Source: Strongylocentrotus droebachiensis (taxonomy: Eukaryota; Echinodermata; Echinoidea; Camarodonta; Strongylocentrotidae). From it: a stretch of DNA of 64,000 nucleotides. Location: positions 31,165 through 95,164 of the forward strand of contig JAVYIG010007941.1 in NCBI GenBank assembly GCA_035222895.1. The letters run 5' to 3'. Shown piece by piece: positions 45,975 through 58,483 of the stretch. The notes under the pieces were generated by a model. It worked only from the letters and a program-made list of their open reading frames with translations. It was not told the DNA's origin and did not search any database. Made by a program: the position numbers and the translations under genes. The stretch's first letter is position 1; the number at the start of each line of letters is the position of its first letter.

Positions 45975-48900
45975 CTGTTAACCAAAGTAGAAATTTTGAG
46001 TCGTGGCGAATTAAAAGACCGTATTATACTTGATGAATTAACAAGATGAAGATTACACGGAACTGTCTTTCTTATCATCTTTTCAGATCATGCGAAACAT
46101 ACATTCAAACGAAAACATGCAAACAAACAAACACATTAACAACTAATGGATATGATCAAACACTGTCAAAGAAACAAACTAAATGAAATTGTTACTAATT
46201 CATCTCATAAAGTGCGAATTTTACAATGACTTCTTGACAATACTAAGAGTTTTTAAATATCCCTAATTGGGCTTAATTATTCGAGATATTTGCGACAGTA
46301 TTTTGCTCTGTAAATGTGAAAATTATTCGATAAGTTTAATTCACCTTAACACCGCTTGTTAATGTTGGCTTGATGGTGTGATATATATCTTCATCTGGTA
46401 GATTTCCAGACGTCTGTATAGTTGGAGCTGCTAATCCGTCTACTATAAATGAATCACAACAAAGGTAAATTCATTTTGAGGTGTCAATGTGGTCCTTGTT
46501 TACATCGTAACCCTCAAATACTGTTGGGCATACAATCAATTGGTCTCCAGCATCAAGACAACTTATCTTATTTTCTATTTCTTCCTTGTATGAAGTGTCA
46601 TGTATCTAAGGTATTGGGATAAATACCCTTTACTTTATCATATCAGTTATTATATTAAATTATACAACACCTACTAAGATTCTTGCAACCTCATTGGTCA
46701 ATTATTGATCACATGACATGCGCTAAAAGTACTGTTGAACGTCATCATTCTCCAGTCGTGCAATTCCGTTTGATCCCTTTGCACCATTGCTGACGTCACT
46801 AACGATGTACAAAGTATATGTTGAGGTAAGTGACGTCGCCGTGCAATGGTACCAATGGATCAAACAAAATTGCACTCCGCGTCACATTAAACATAAAGGT
46901 TAATACGCGCGGCGCATTGTACGGGCATGGTTTGCTGCCTGCTCACTATCGGCAATTTTCATCAATTAAAAACAAACAAATAATCGCTGAGATATAAGGC
47001 CTAGGAAAACTGTTTTGAGCCTGTTAACGTCCGATGTGTTGTATAAAACAAATAGTGAATGGTCTTTATTCGTGCAATGGAACAAGATTTTACATTCGGT
47101 GAAAGATGAGACGCTTTATTCAACTCGGCTGCGCCTCGTTGAATATAGCGTCTCTTATCTTTCACCTCGTGCAAAATCTTGTACCATTGCACTCATGGCC
47201 ATTCACTATTTGTATATTATGATACGCGTCATTCCTATAGATATTGTTTACTTATTTGTTGAGGTTAGTGGCAACATCTCCCGTTCACTAGGCCATTTAA
47301 AACAAGCCGATTTACATCGCCTTGCACTTTACAAGGTTCAAATCAAAACAAGACTGTCAGGTCTAAATGGCATATAATTTTAATACAGGTTCTATTCCTA
47401 TTCCGTCCTACATTCACATATTTTGTTGCGACGAAAGACATACAAAGTTGCTAAGTTTGTAGGCCAGTGGGATACAAAGGAATAGTCATCCTTATAATAA
47501 CTATCATTATAACAGTTATTATGTAATTACACAAGTAAAATAATCCATTGTTTCATGTGTCATAATGTTTTTAAATTTAATTTTCGTTAGAATATAACCG
47601 TGACAGCTCATTTCTTTAAACAAACAAACTATACACACGAGGACATCTTTAAAATGACTTACCTCCTCTCATCTTGAAGCACGTAAGACCACCAAAAAAT
47701 GCCATTGCAATTAACAGCATCACCACGCCGAAACACCCAGGTACAACAAGATGAATTTGTTTGTACCATGGTTTATCCGTAGGTTCTCCTTAGGGCAATA
47801 CAAAACAAGATACACAATTAGCAGCCGTTGGTCTCTTATTCCTAATTGAATATCACTTCTACCTTGAAAATAAATACAGTTATGACAAAAAGTGTTTTAA
47901 TTTATAAAAGAAACGATGAATATCTATAAGGTTTGTTTTTGTTTTCTTTTTTTTGTACAACCCATGAGTGAATATCTGGGCATGATATATCAGAATATCA
48001 AACAAATTTACTAAATCATGATTATGATGTACATACATGTTTATACTAAAAAGGTGGTTTGAGTTGTTTTGCTATTTCATGGCACTTGTCTAAGTGTTTT
48101 GTTATAAATTATAAATAAGAGTAGAAACATGTATTCCAAAATGCTAATATTAGATAAAACAAATCTAACACATTGAAAGGCATTTTAAACAAATGCACAA
48201 TTGCGAAAACATTGAAATGTGTCTGTGGGACGATTAATCTTTCCTTTTTAAACTGGAAACTTGGTGATGAGCAATCATCTCTATTACAGAGATTACAGGA
48301 CGACGTTCTGCTTGAAGCAGATGTTTGTGATGTCGGAAATGGCGTTTTATAGATAGGGTTTGGATTTGTCCGCTTGAGGGCGCGGTGAATTTTGTGTGCT
48401 GCTAATTCTCCAAGTCATGGGAAAGTTTGTTGCCCAGAGATGCCTATGTTTTCGTTTAATTTGTGATACAAGTCCAAGGATATAAGTAGAAATTATTGTG
48501 TTATCTTGAAGTTCATGAGTTATCATGTCTTTAAGGCAAGATAGTTTGATGAAATATGAAGTTTATGAAACTAATATGAGGAGATAACATAATGACATGA
48601 ATGAGCCGTTCACGTGAAAGATTGCACACGTGTATCGCGCGTGATAATGTACATGTAGTAGTAACGAGAATGATATGACCTCGATGAATGTCAAAGATAC
48701 TGTCAGTAAATCATTGTTGCCTGTATTTAGGCAGATTTATAGTGAAGAAGGCATTTTTGTTTTCCTATAGTGTGATGACAGATGGCTATTAGAATTGCCA
48801 GGGTACATTTAATTTGATGCATTATATGTTACTTTCAAGTCAGCAGGGGCGGCCGAGCGACTTCCAAAGTGGGAGGGGGGGCACCAAGAAAAAAGGGCAC

Positions 48901-51900
48901 TTTCTTTCGAAAAAAAGGCACCTACAAAGGGAAATATCAAAGCAAAAATATACAATTCTTTTAGACATTGTGATAACAATTATCAGAGGTCATTTCAATA
49001 TTTGTTTCACTTTATACACCATACAAGATTTAGCATTATCAAGAGGAAAAAAAACAAATCCTAATGGGGTTATAAGCACATAATGGAAGACTGAAAAGAC
49101 CTTTGATAAGTAACATAATTATATCATCTGTAGATGTGTGCGAGCGTAGCGAGCGAGCTTTGGGGGAAATTGCACTTAGTCGCTTGAAATTAGCTAGGGC
49201 GCGTTTAAAGATGAGAGGAAAAGGGGACACTTATCAGGAAAGAAAAGGAGCATGTGCGAAAGTACAACGAGTAATTATCAGAGGTGAAAAGGGGGCACTT
49301 ATTAGAAAGGAAAAGGAGCACTTGTCAAAGTAAAAAAGGGCACGTACTTCTGAGATTAAAATATGACAATTATCAGAGGTGAATGGGACACTTATTGCAA
49401 AGGAAATTGTACCTCGTACCTAACTAGGGGCACTTACTAGAGATTAAAAAAAGCACTAATGAGAATGGAAAATGGATAATTATTGCAAAGGAAATTGTGA
49501 ACTTGTCGAAGGAAAAGGGGCACGTGTCCAATTAAAAGGGCACTAATATCAGAGTTGAAAAGGGGGAGGGGCACTTTTACAAATTAATAGGGACACTTGT
49601 CAATGTAAAATGAGCACTGTTCCTATGTAAAAAGGGGCACTTTTTGGGTGCTTGAAAAAGTGGAAGCACTGTGCCCCCTCCCCCCCCCCCCCCACCGGAG
49701 GGCCGCCTCTGCAAGTCAGTTTATGCAAGGTTACTTATTATTGCTTGTCTTTATTGAATCACATATTGAACCCTGCCTGCTTACAACAGTGTGACCAATA
49801 TACGGCGGTGCATGGTCTTTTTTACTGGGTCTTGGGAATCTGGGCTTGCACGCCATATCACACGCGACCATCTCCTTTTTTGTATTGAACCCCATTTGAG
49901 AAAAATGGATTGTAGTTGTTAACCTGTATAAGAAGTTATATACATTCAAATGGAATATATTTTGCATATCAAAATAATGCAAATGAAATTTATACAGAGA
50001 ACGCCAAAGCAATAACTATTTTTTTTCTTAAATTTGTTTTAACTTCAAATTATCTTTTCTAGATTCCAATGGTTTTGTGTGAGCACTATGTCCCTTGCAA
50101 GAGTATTACTGTCAACCAATGTCACTGTTCAGTGTAAATTCGACGCATATCATTACGTGTCTGATATACATGTTTCTGGATTTGAAGGACCGAAAGCTGT
50201 TGTGTAAGATGTTCCATCGCCTTTGAAATTCATTTCAACAAGCGCATGTTTAATTGTTTGGGTATTTTTTTTATTTCTTAATTTAGTTTTTGCCTAATAC
50301 AATCTTTTATTTTGTTTGTAAAGTATTTTTTGCTTCAGGGTATATATCGAAAAAGGAATATCAATTATATACTATTATTACTACTAGTATCACTACCACT
50401 TATACTAATACTACTACTACTACTACAAGTGCTCCTATTTATACTACTTTTACTGCTACTAATAATAATAATATCCTCAACAATAATGATAATGATAATA
50501 CAACTAGAACAAAAACAATACAAAATACGTTTTATTTCGTACAGCGAGATTTCCCCAAAAAAGTCTCTGTGATATTTAAGAATTATTAACATTATCGCTA
50601 AATCTTTGTTCCAGTATTTCATAACATCAATAATGTCTTTCAATTTGAGACATGATGACAATGCGCGGACTATATAAAGAAAATACAAAAAAAATGAATA
50701 ACCTTCTAAATCTCCATTACTTGCTGTCATTGTGTAACTTTCCTTAGAACCTGTCTCCAGAGTTTTGCTGTTGGTAGTGAGTTCTCCTGTACAAAAACAC
50801 GTCGTATTACAATTTGAAACTTCTTACAATGATTAATTTATTAAATTCAAATTCGTAGTTCGGAGTTTTGTAAACCCATACCCACATTGAAAGGGGGAAC
50901 CCAGTGGAAATTTTTCAAATATCGGTAAAGTTGTAGAGAATCGACGAGTTCTTGTCAAGAAGAGGAGGAGAAGGGGTTAATTGGGGTCGAAAAAATTGTT
51001 GTTACTAGAGGATACACTATTCATCAAGTATACAATTAATCAATATACAAATACAAAACGAGAATCAAATACACAGTCATGGATTACCATCAATATATTA
51101 GGGATACAGAATATTCCAAACCGGTAAAGTAAGTTCCCATTTATCGTTGACTTTAATCAATAAACAAACAAAATATGAACGGATAGCAGGAAAATACACA
51201 AGAATATCCGGAAAAAGAATGACATCATGAACAAATTTGATGAATACATTTATGAAAACACATTTTAACCTATTTTAACATAATTATTGTCGATAGTGGT
51301 TGCCGCAAGCAGAATTTATATTTAACAATACCCTGTAACGAAAAGATATTACATACATATTTCACTTCTCAGCCACTGAATGAGAGCGATTCCCTCTATG
51401 TAGTATATTTCTCGTGGGGGATTTTTGAAATTCTAGTGGACAACATTTGATATGTTGTCTACCAGCGGGCTTGAATCAACCAAAAAAATGTATATTTATA
51501 TATTATGCAGTTATGTATTAATTAAAAGCCCTAAATGGAATTTCTCTTTGCTATGTAGTACTGTGGGTTTACAGATCTTCCACAAAACGTTGAGGCTAAA
51601 ATGTACTACGCCAGAAAGATGTAATGATTTAGATCACTGGGCATATCATATAGCCATAAACAAAGTGTTGTATAGCTCTTTGTCTGACTCGCACTGTATG
51701 CATACTTTCACAGATGACAAGCAAGATATTTATTATCACTTCTTATCATATACAGACACATAACTGGTAGAAGTGTGTTCAAAAAAGCAAAAGTAAAATA
51801 TCACTCAACAACAGAATACGAAAAGGAAAATGATTCAATTTTTTGGCCACAAATACAGGAAGAATAATCGATTTGTTAACAAAATAAATGTATTAACAGG

Positions 51901-54288
51901 GGACATTGCAGGAAATAAAAGCGGGAGAATAAACCGTCTCACATATTTGCACAGCTTGAAAAAACGGGTTAGAAAAATTTAAATGAGCAATACCCGCTAT
52001 TCAACTCAATTATATTGTAATGTATTAGTAATATATATATATATATTTGCTTTTAAGGTATTGAACATGTAGAATAATTATACTAAGTTAGACAGTACCA
52101 CATATGCGCTTAGAAACGCCTGTATAAAACGCCCTATATATGCACTTATTATTATTGTTATTATTATTTAACAAAAGCAGATAATATACAAAATCGGAGG
52201 GCATTTGATGATTTGACTTTTTGAAGACGGCGATGATGACGAATACATGTCAAATGGATGATAGAGTGCAGTTACGACATATAATGCTGCTTTATACAAA
52301 TAAAGGGATCTGGATATATGAAAGGTGCGAAGTGTTATATATTGATTAGTTAACTCTTAATCTTTACACTGCCTACATTTGATCGCACAAGAATCATCGT
52401 GACATTGAACTCTATTGTTTCTAATATTATTTTAAAATACATTTGACGAATCGACTTTGAGTGTGACTAGCCACATTAACGATTTCACCAGTCGCACACT
52501 TTTAAAATGATAAAGAAGAACTAACCTCTGTGCTTTGTTTCGTAGATAAGGAGAATTATCAGAATACTTACCTTCATTTTTAATAAGAACTGATGTATGA
52601 ATGTGAACAAAAGATGAGTTGCTAGCCACCTTGCATATAAGCACAATATCTCCATCATCATCGTATGTTGGTGTAAAGTGTATTGTCCGTGTAGGCACAA
52701 AAAGACGTTCGTCATGTTCATCATAAATATTTTTGTGAGGTTCAACAGAGGCATTTAGCTTGTTTGGAAACACCCACTCCAAATGGACGGATTGTGTCAC
52801 CGGCGAATTGGTTTTACAGACTAGTGTCTTGTTTCCCCCTTCTGCAACCGTGAGTGATCCTTGATTCTGTAGAATTGTATCGTCGGTTTTTTCGAACAGG
52901 ATCAACCCCTTCGGTGGAACTTGAAATTAATTCAAAAGAAGAGAAAATGCCACTATGATAATGCCATTTAAAATAAACTGATTATTTACAGAATTGTTTT
53001 AGTTTTTCGGGATTATTTTGTTTACTTCGAACTTCTAGAATAATTTTATTCGATCACGAAGAAAAGAAAAAAAAATCAATTAACGAAATTAATTAATCTT
53101 GGATCTTAGATGTCTTTGCATTTTTCAGGATTCACTTGAATAATTACTTGATGATTTTGTCGTTATAACTTCAACCTTTTATTAGATTTTTGGTTTGGTT
53201 GCTTTTAAGCGCATTTTCAAAAAGACACGGTGGTTAGCAAAAACGACCTGGTTGCTGTATTTGTTATTGTAAAAATCCTTCATTGAATGCTGTCAAAAAA
53301 TTACCATTAACTGTCAGGTTGATTCTACAAGTCTCCATGTCGCTTAGATATTGCATAGTGATATCATATTCATCTTCATGAACCAACGAAACGTTCCGAA
53401 TGTTCACGGTGCTGCTGATAAACGTATCGTTTCTTCCAAGTTTGTGAATTGTAGTACTCTTACTACAGGGAGCAGATGTGTCGCAATTGAATAGTATCTT
53501 GCCATCACTTTGTTTCCAAATTATCGTCACTATAATTGTGTCGTTCGTGCTGGTCCCGAGGCACACTAAGTCCACGTCCTCCCCAACAGTTGTTTCCACA
53601 TCAGCTACATCTTCAATACAAACACATAAATCCTTCTCTAAATTACTATTCCTTATGCACTTTAACCTGAATGCTGGAGGGGTGAGGGCGCATGATCCAA
53701 GAGGAACCCTAACATCCTTTTAGGGGCCGTATTGCGTGCCCTTCCATGAACCGTCAATGGCTCCTGCGCTCTATGCACCCCTGCGCAAGCCAATTTGTTG
53801 AACATACTGAACATGCGCTTTGATCTTGTTTAAATGAATATACAAGTAACAAAACGAAACAATCAACTAGCAGCATTTTTTTAAATATTGTTATCATGAT
53901 GGTTTTGTTTAAAGTCGAGCAATTACACATAAAAGTGCCCGATTCAAACTTTGGGTACCAATCTCAGGTTTTGTACATTAACCATGATTATCATGTCGTG
54001 AACAATGTAATATAAATATCATGTATTTTGGGCAAAGTTAATACAAGTAATCATATATTCGTATGATTGTCGAATACTGAAACATCAACGAATTGATTAG
54101 AAAAATATAAGCAATTACTGCATAATATAAGGGTGCGTTTTAAAACCAACATTGCATAATTTAGTTTATATGGAACACAGCAATGACTAATAAAGGCGTG
54201 TACACGAAAAATATGCTGACTATATTATGTCATACTTACCAGGAGAACAAATTACGAATCCGATAAGAAAGAAAAATAACTGCCACAT
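45195..54288 (-). CDS. Gene C: two-Ig-domain transmembrane receptor with extended tyrosine-rich tail
   Basis: Exons are 54288-54240, 53610-53305, 52919-52572, 47785-47663, 46430-46345 and 45974-45195, 1692 bases encoding 563 residues, with no internal stop and the same phases as genes A and B. The architecture is the same, but the tail is 259 residues with an extra partial YxxM-type module at its start. It is more diverged from A and B than they are from each other. Intron 3 is 4.8 kb and holds hAT-type element no. 3; intron 4 holds foldback DNA. An intact receptor is predicted; function is inferred as for gene A. Confidence 0.85.
46345..46430 (-). CDS. Gene C exon 5: juxtamembrane linker
   Basis: 86 bases, phase 1 to 0. 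Encodes AAPTIQTSGNLPDEDIYH and then a short Lys/Thr stretch to SGVK. The proline codon present here is the position of TAA in gene B. It adds one tyrosine (DIYHTI). Confidence 0.8.
46665..47211. mobile_element. Foldback insertion in gene C intron 4
   Basis: Absent from the matching intron of A and B. It has two inverted structures: 46761-46872 (caattccgtttgatcc against ggatcaaacaaaattg) and 47050-47211, whose arms of about 75 bases start aaatagtgaatgg and end ccattcactattt. Both contain gtgcaatgg words. No duplication or transposase identified. Confidence 0.55.
47663..47785 (-). CDS. Gene C exon 4: transmembrane segment
   Basis: 123 bases. Encodes EPTDKPWYKQIH, the span LVVPGCFGVVMLLIAMAFFG and the end CFKMRG. 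Donor gtaagt. Confidence 0.84.
48844..49711. mobile_element. hAT-type element no. 3 (non-autonomous, 868 bp)
   Basis: Inverted ends CAGGGGCGGCC and CAGAGGCGGCC are flanked by a perfect 8-bp duplication caagtcag (48836-48843 and 49712-49719). The interior consists of many short direct repeats around gggcactt, aggaaaaggag and attatcagaggt, plus gcgagcgtagcgagcgagc. It lies in intron 3 of gene C. No transposase. Confidence 0.9.
50366..50478. repeat. ACT microsatellite of gene C (no insertion)
   Basis: Imperfect act triplets in the same intron as the arrays of A and B, uninterrupted here. Reading frames over it are artefacts. Confidence 0.85.
50480..52571. other. Rest of gene C intron 3
   Basis: No exon seen. 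Aligns in parts with introns of A and B, for example the words cagatctt near 51570 and 13398. A TA run lies at about 52027. Confidence 0.4.
52572..52919 (-). CDS. Gene C exon 3: second Ig domain
   Basis: 348 bases. Shows KTLVCKT (Cys), HLEWVFP (Trp) and DIVLICKVASNSS (Cys), ending in LIKNEG. Acceptor tttcaag, donor gtaagt. Confidence 0.85.
53305..53610 (-). CDS. Gene C exon 2: V-like Ig domain
   Basis: 306 bases. Shows DVDLVCLG (Cys), VTIIWKQSDG (Trp) and VHEDEYDIT, where the usual second Cys is replaced by Ile. Other cysteines FNCDTSAPC and METC are kept. Acceptor attgaag, donor gtaatt. Confidence 0.84.
54240..54288 (-). CDS. Gene C exon 1: signal peptide
   Basis: Encodes MWQLFFFLIGFVICSP and leaves in phase 1 at gtaagt. 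Confidence 0.82.
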
Positions 54289-54455
54289 AATTCTTGTTTT
54301 TGTTTACTACGTTTAACAAACACGCAAAAATATACTATTTCAGTTTGAGGAGTAAACTGTCGAAGAGTCTACAAGACATGTATGTAACCAAGTGGTAAGC
54401 GGTTATAATTATGTTTCCTGTTTCCTTATTACTGTTGCACAGTGCGAATAATTAT

Positions 54456-54526
54456 TTTGAAGGTGGCGCTGTCTAACTAAAAGATATAAACTTGATAGAA
54501 GGTAACGTAAGATCTTCACGTTGCTT
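54456..54526 (-). promoter_or_regulatory. Conserved block upstream of gene C (putative promoter or 5' UTR)
   Basis: Contains ggtggcgctgtctaactaa and agatcttcacgttgctttc, aligned with the blocks upstream of A and B, about 170 bases before the start codon. Confidence 0.33.
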
Positions 54527-54657
54527 TCTGAAAGATGTTCTTATTGAAATTAAGGTTTTGAAACACGATGCCTAGAAATAAAATTTATAATAACAACAAA
54601 ATAAACACCTTTGACAAGGTATAATGGCACTTTGATGCAATACCAGTAATATTATAG

Positions 54658-54771
54658 TATTAATGACTGCTTTGAAGGTTACAATAAGGCTATTGCCCGA
54701 GGCACGCCTCGGGCAATAGCACAATTCTAACCTTCTCTTCTCTTCTCTGAATATTAAAGCAGTCATTAATA
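54658..54771. mobile_element. 114-bp foldback
   Basis: 16-bp perfect outer arms (tattaatgactgcttt and its complement) surround an inner perfect inverted repeat gctattgcccgagg / cctcgggcaatagc. Confidence 0.65.
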
Positions 54772-56115
54772 ATTGTATATGCCGAAAACAAAAGAGTCAA
54801 CTAATGACACCACCTTGGCCTTTCTCTAGTTTATCTGCACGTTTTTTTTTATGAGTGTATCTTTGAGAGTAGACTAGATCTAGATTCTAGTCTAAGCAAG
54901 ATATTTTACAATTTTAGGGGTGGGCCGGCCCTGTGGGGAATATGGAGAAGAACCTGCGCTTTCATATGACACCTCACTTATTGAGTATTACCTTCAGAAT
55001 CACAACAGATAAAGGTTTGAATCTCGAATTGAAAAAAAAAAACTGCAGGCGCAATGCACGTAGATTGCATAGAGACTGCATTGCGTGCAATCTCTAAGGG
55101 AATAATTTGTGTACACAACATCGTGTGCGCGATCAGACACCCTGACTACTAGATCTATTTTTGTCTACGTCTATGCTGGTACTCCATTTTCAGCAACTGA
55201 ACGAACATGTTTATGGATAATTTCACGTACCCTTTTTGTTGTTCTTGCTGTCAGCGAGTCTTGCATTTGATAAGTTGAAATCTCGGGAGAGTTTCTTTAG
55301 CCATTTTTGTTTTGTTTGGAATTGTCTTGTCTTGTATGAAAATACCGACCAATTCTTCGCACACGTACGGTATCCTCGATCGCTCAAACCATTTTTTAAC
55401 ATGTAAACCTATGGGTAACCATGGTTACTGGGATTTTAGAACTATTTTTTAAAACTATTACATGGGTTTGGAATTTTACCTGGAATTTTACAGGAATAGT
55501 TAAAGTTTATGAATGCAATTTCGATTGTGAGGATCCAAATTGTTATATTTTCCTGGCCGGTCACTTTTCGGTGTGATATTAACCAGCTGGTGAAATGAAT
55601 ATATATTTAATGAATGTATGTCTCCCTATTGAGGACTGTATGTCACCAAATTTTTTTATTTTTTCGCACGAAAAAAAAAAATCGTGCAAAACAAAATATT
55701 GACCTGAAGGGAGTTATATTTTCCCTCGGGGAAAATATAAACACTTGGGAAATATAACTCCCTTCAGTGTTCCAAACAATGTTATATTACACCCCCTGCC
55801 AGTAAATAATTGTATAATATCATTTATTATTGCATACCACCTCTTCCTTTTTGGGGGCCGCCTCCTACTTTATTTTTCTTTTCTTTTTTGTTGAATTTTT
55901 TGAATTTTTTAAATAATTTTTTAATTTTTTTTTTTTTTTTTTTTTAAGAAAAAAGAAGAAGAAAAACACTGCTAAAATGGATCTGTTTCTGATTTAAAAA
56001 AAAAGAAAATGTCAGCGGGCATCTTGAAAAATAACCCGACTGTGGGGGAAAATGTACCGAGGGGCCACTTTGAGCGGCCATTTTGAAAAAAAAAAAAAAA
56101 AAAAAAAAAGGCCCT
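54772..56115. other. Upstream flank of gene C, no gene seen
   Basis: Low-complexity T and A runs. One imperfect inverted repeat at 55704-55767 (ctgaagggagttatatttt against its complement). No convincing coding frame. Confidence 0.45.
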
Positions 56116-56729
56116 TGTTACACCCTCAAATGTAATAACTCCCACAAATGTAATAACTCCCACAAATGTAATAACGCCCACAAATGTAATAACACTTTAC
56201 CCACAAATGTAACAACATCCACAACTGTAATAACACTTTACCCACAAATGTAATAATTTCACCCACAAATGTAATAACCACTTTACCCACAAATGTAATA
56301 ATTTTTAATCACCCACAAATGTAATAATGACTTTACCCACAAATGTAATAAATTTGAAGTGATATTTTGAATCACCCACAAATGTAATAATGACTTTACC
56401 CACAAATGTAATAAATTATAAGGGATATTTTGTCGAATTTAAAACTAAAACCCTGTAATAAAGCTGGGTATAGCGCGCAGTCTTTGCTCCAGACCCGGTT
56501 ATTTAAAAAAAAAAAAAGTCTTCAAAACTAAGACCCCACCATCTTCCAAACTAAGACCCGGTAATAAAGCATGGGTTTAGAGCGTAGTTTTTCTTCCAGA
56601 CACGGTTATTTCAAAACTTTTTAAAAATCTTCAAAACTAAGACCCCATCATCTTATTCCTATGGAAGAACATAATTATTGAGCGTAGTCTTTCCTCCAGA
56701 CCCGGTTTTTCAAAAGTTAAAAAACAAAC

Positions 56730-56761
<32 letters not shown>

Positions 56762-57171
56762 AACCTGTTGAACTAAGACCCCTCTATCTTCCAAATTAAG
56801 ACCCGGTAATAAAGCATGGGATTAGAACGTAGTCTTTACTTCAGACTCGGTTATTTAAAAAAAAAAAATCTTCAAACTAAGACCTCACCATCTCATTCCT
56901 GTGGAATAACATGGGTATAGAGCGTAGTCTTTCTTCCAGACCCGGTTATTTCAAATGAAATAGAAATTTAAACAAATCTTCGAAACTAAGACCCACCATC
57001 TTATTCCTCTTTTTTTTCATTTAAAAATAAATTACATTATTACATATGTGGATACAACACGTCACAAATAAATGATTGGTCGGCGGTCACACGAACTGAC
57101 GAATCAGTCAAAATGGTCCATATATATAACACACAGAGGAGGGACCGATTCGATGGTTCGTTGACCGTTGA
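56116..57171 (+). repeat. Left inverted arm of the long-TIR transposon
   Basis: Outer tandem array at 56128-56420, inner array at about 56440-57010, then a unique-looking end running to gttgaccgttga. Confidence 0.85.
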
Positions 57172-58127
57172 TCGGAGAGACAAAAATCATATAAATAAAT
57201 ACAGTACGGACTACGTCCAACTTTCTATCTCTCCCGCCCCCTCCCCCCCCCCCCCCCCCCTTTTTTCTCTTTCTCTCTCTCTTTCCCTCTCCCTGTCTGT
57301 CTCTCTGTCTATCTGGCAATGTCGTTTTCCATCTTCAGCCTGTTTTTATAATGTTTTCTATTCCTCCATTTGCTTCTTCGCCGGCAGCATATCTTCCTTG
57401 AGATTAATTATTATAACATAATTATCCCTGATGATTTACACATTATACCTTATATTTATTATGTACTATGACCCTGTTTTTTCTTTTTTTGGGGGGATGA
57501 TAATCGGTTAACAAGCAAATAACAACGCATACTTTCATATAACAAATCATAAATAGCTGTATAACGAGATCGCGCGAAACATATTTGCATGTTTTGGATG
57601 GACGATTGCAGAACCCTTTGACTGATAAAATATCTCTATACTCTCTCAATCAATGTGAGTAAATTGCAGAGGTTATGGTTTTATAGTATTAAATGCAATG
57701 ATGGATACATAGATTTTGTAAGATAGAAAGTATTTTATTCCAAACGAATGAAGAGGTTGTTTCATTAATATACAGACGGTAACAGAACCAAAATAATTAT
57801 TACGTATAAAAAGGTGGAGTAACTCACATGTCTTTTACAAGCAAACAAGGTTATAATTTGGGTAATATTGAACCTGATAACATCAACTGAACTTGATATA
57901 AAACGCAAACAACCTAACACGTGACAATTCTTCTAAGCTAGGAAAAACAAGAGAACAAGATGCCGAAATACTAAATGTACCTGGCTTTCTGTAACTTAGT
58001 ATTCGTCCATATAAAACTACTTAACACGTACAACTCCAAAAGTTTTTCAGTAATACTTTTCAGATGCTTTAAGAGTAGACGGAGTTGAAATGAAGTATGA
58101 CTGATCAAAAGGAAATAATTATTTTAA

Positions 58128-58478
58128 TTATACAATGAGATAAAGAATATTAACAACCTTTACCTGATCTGGTATGTTTGGTACATTAAGTTTTTTTTCC
58201 TGGGATCTAATCGTTCTTTTTTTTACACGCTGCAAAGCCTTGTAAGCCTTTCTTCGAACAGCTTGTACATTCTTTTCCCAACCATGGATAGTATAGTTTG
58301 TTTTTTGACGGGAGATATAATTTTGTTCTGGTTTCCTACTAAAGAAAATCTCGAAAGGAGATTTCCATCCAAGGACCTTTTTCGGGTCCTCGTTTAGGAG
58401 TTTTGTATAAGAGGGAAGCTCTTTAACCCAGTTGATACCCTTTTGTTTGTTTACAATAGAATGTTTACATGATTAAGA
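58128..58478 (-). pseudogene. Integrase-like C-terminal fragment in the long-TIR transposon
   Basis: About 115 codons open from a stop next to the right arm to TAA at 58130-58128, with no start codon. It reads KQKGINWVKELPSYTKLLNE, then DPKKVLGWKSPFEIFFSRKP, then a basic helix-like region (VQAVRRKAYKALQRVKKR). The pattern W-V-x-x-L-P-x-Y followed by LGxKSPFEIxFxRKP is common just after the catalytic Glu of integrase-type transposases. The DDE core itself is not present, so this element is non-autonomous. Confidence 0.6.
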
Positions 58479-58483
58479 AATCG

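Noticed and set aside
56128-56420. CRISPR-like regular repeats of acaaatgtaataac
   Set aside because: They are tandem units inside the arm of a transposon, mirrored in the other arm, with very short irregular spacers, in a eukaryotic sequence.
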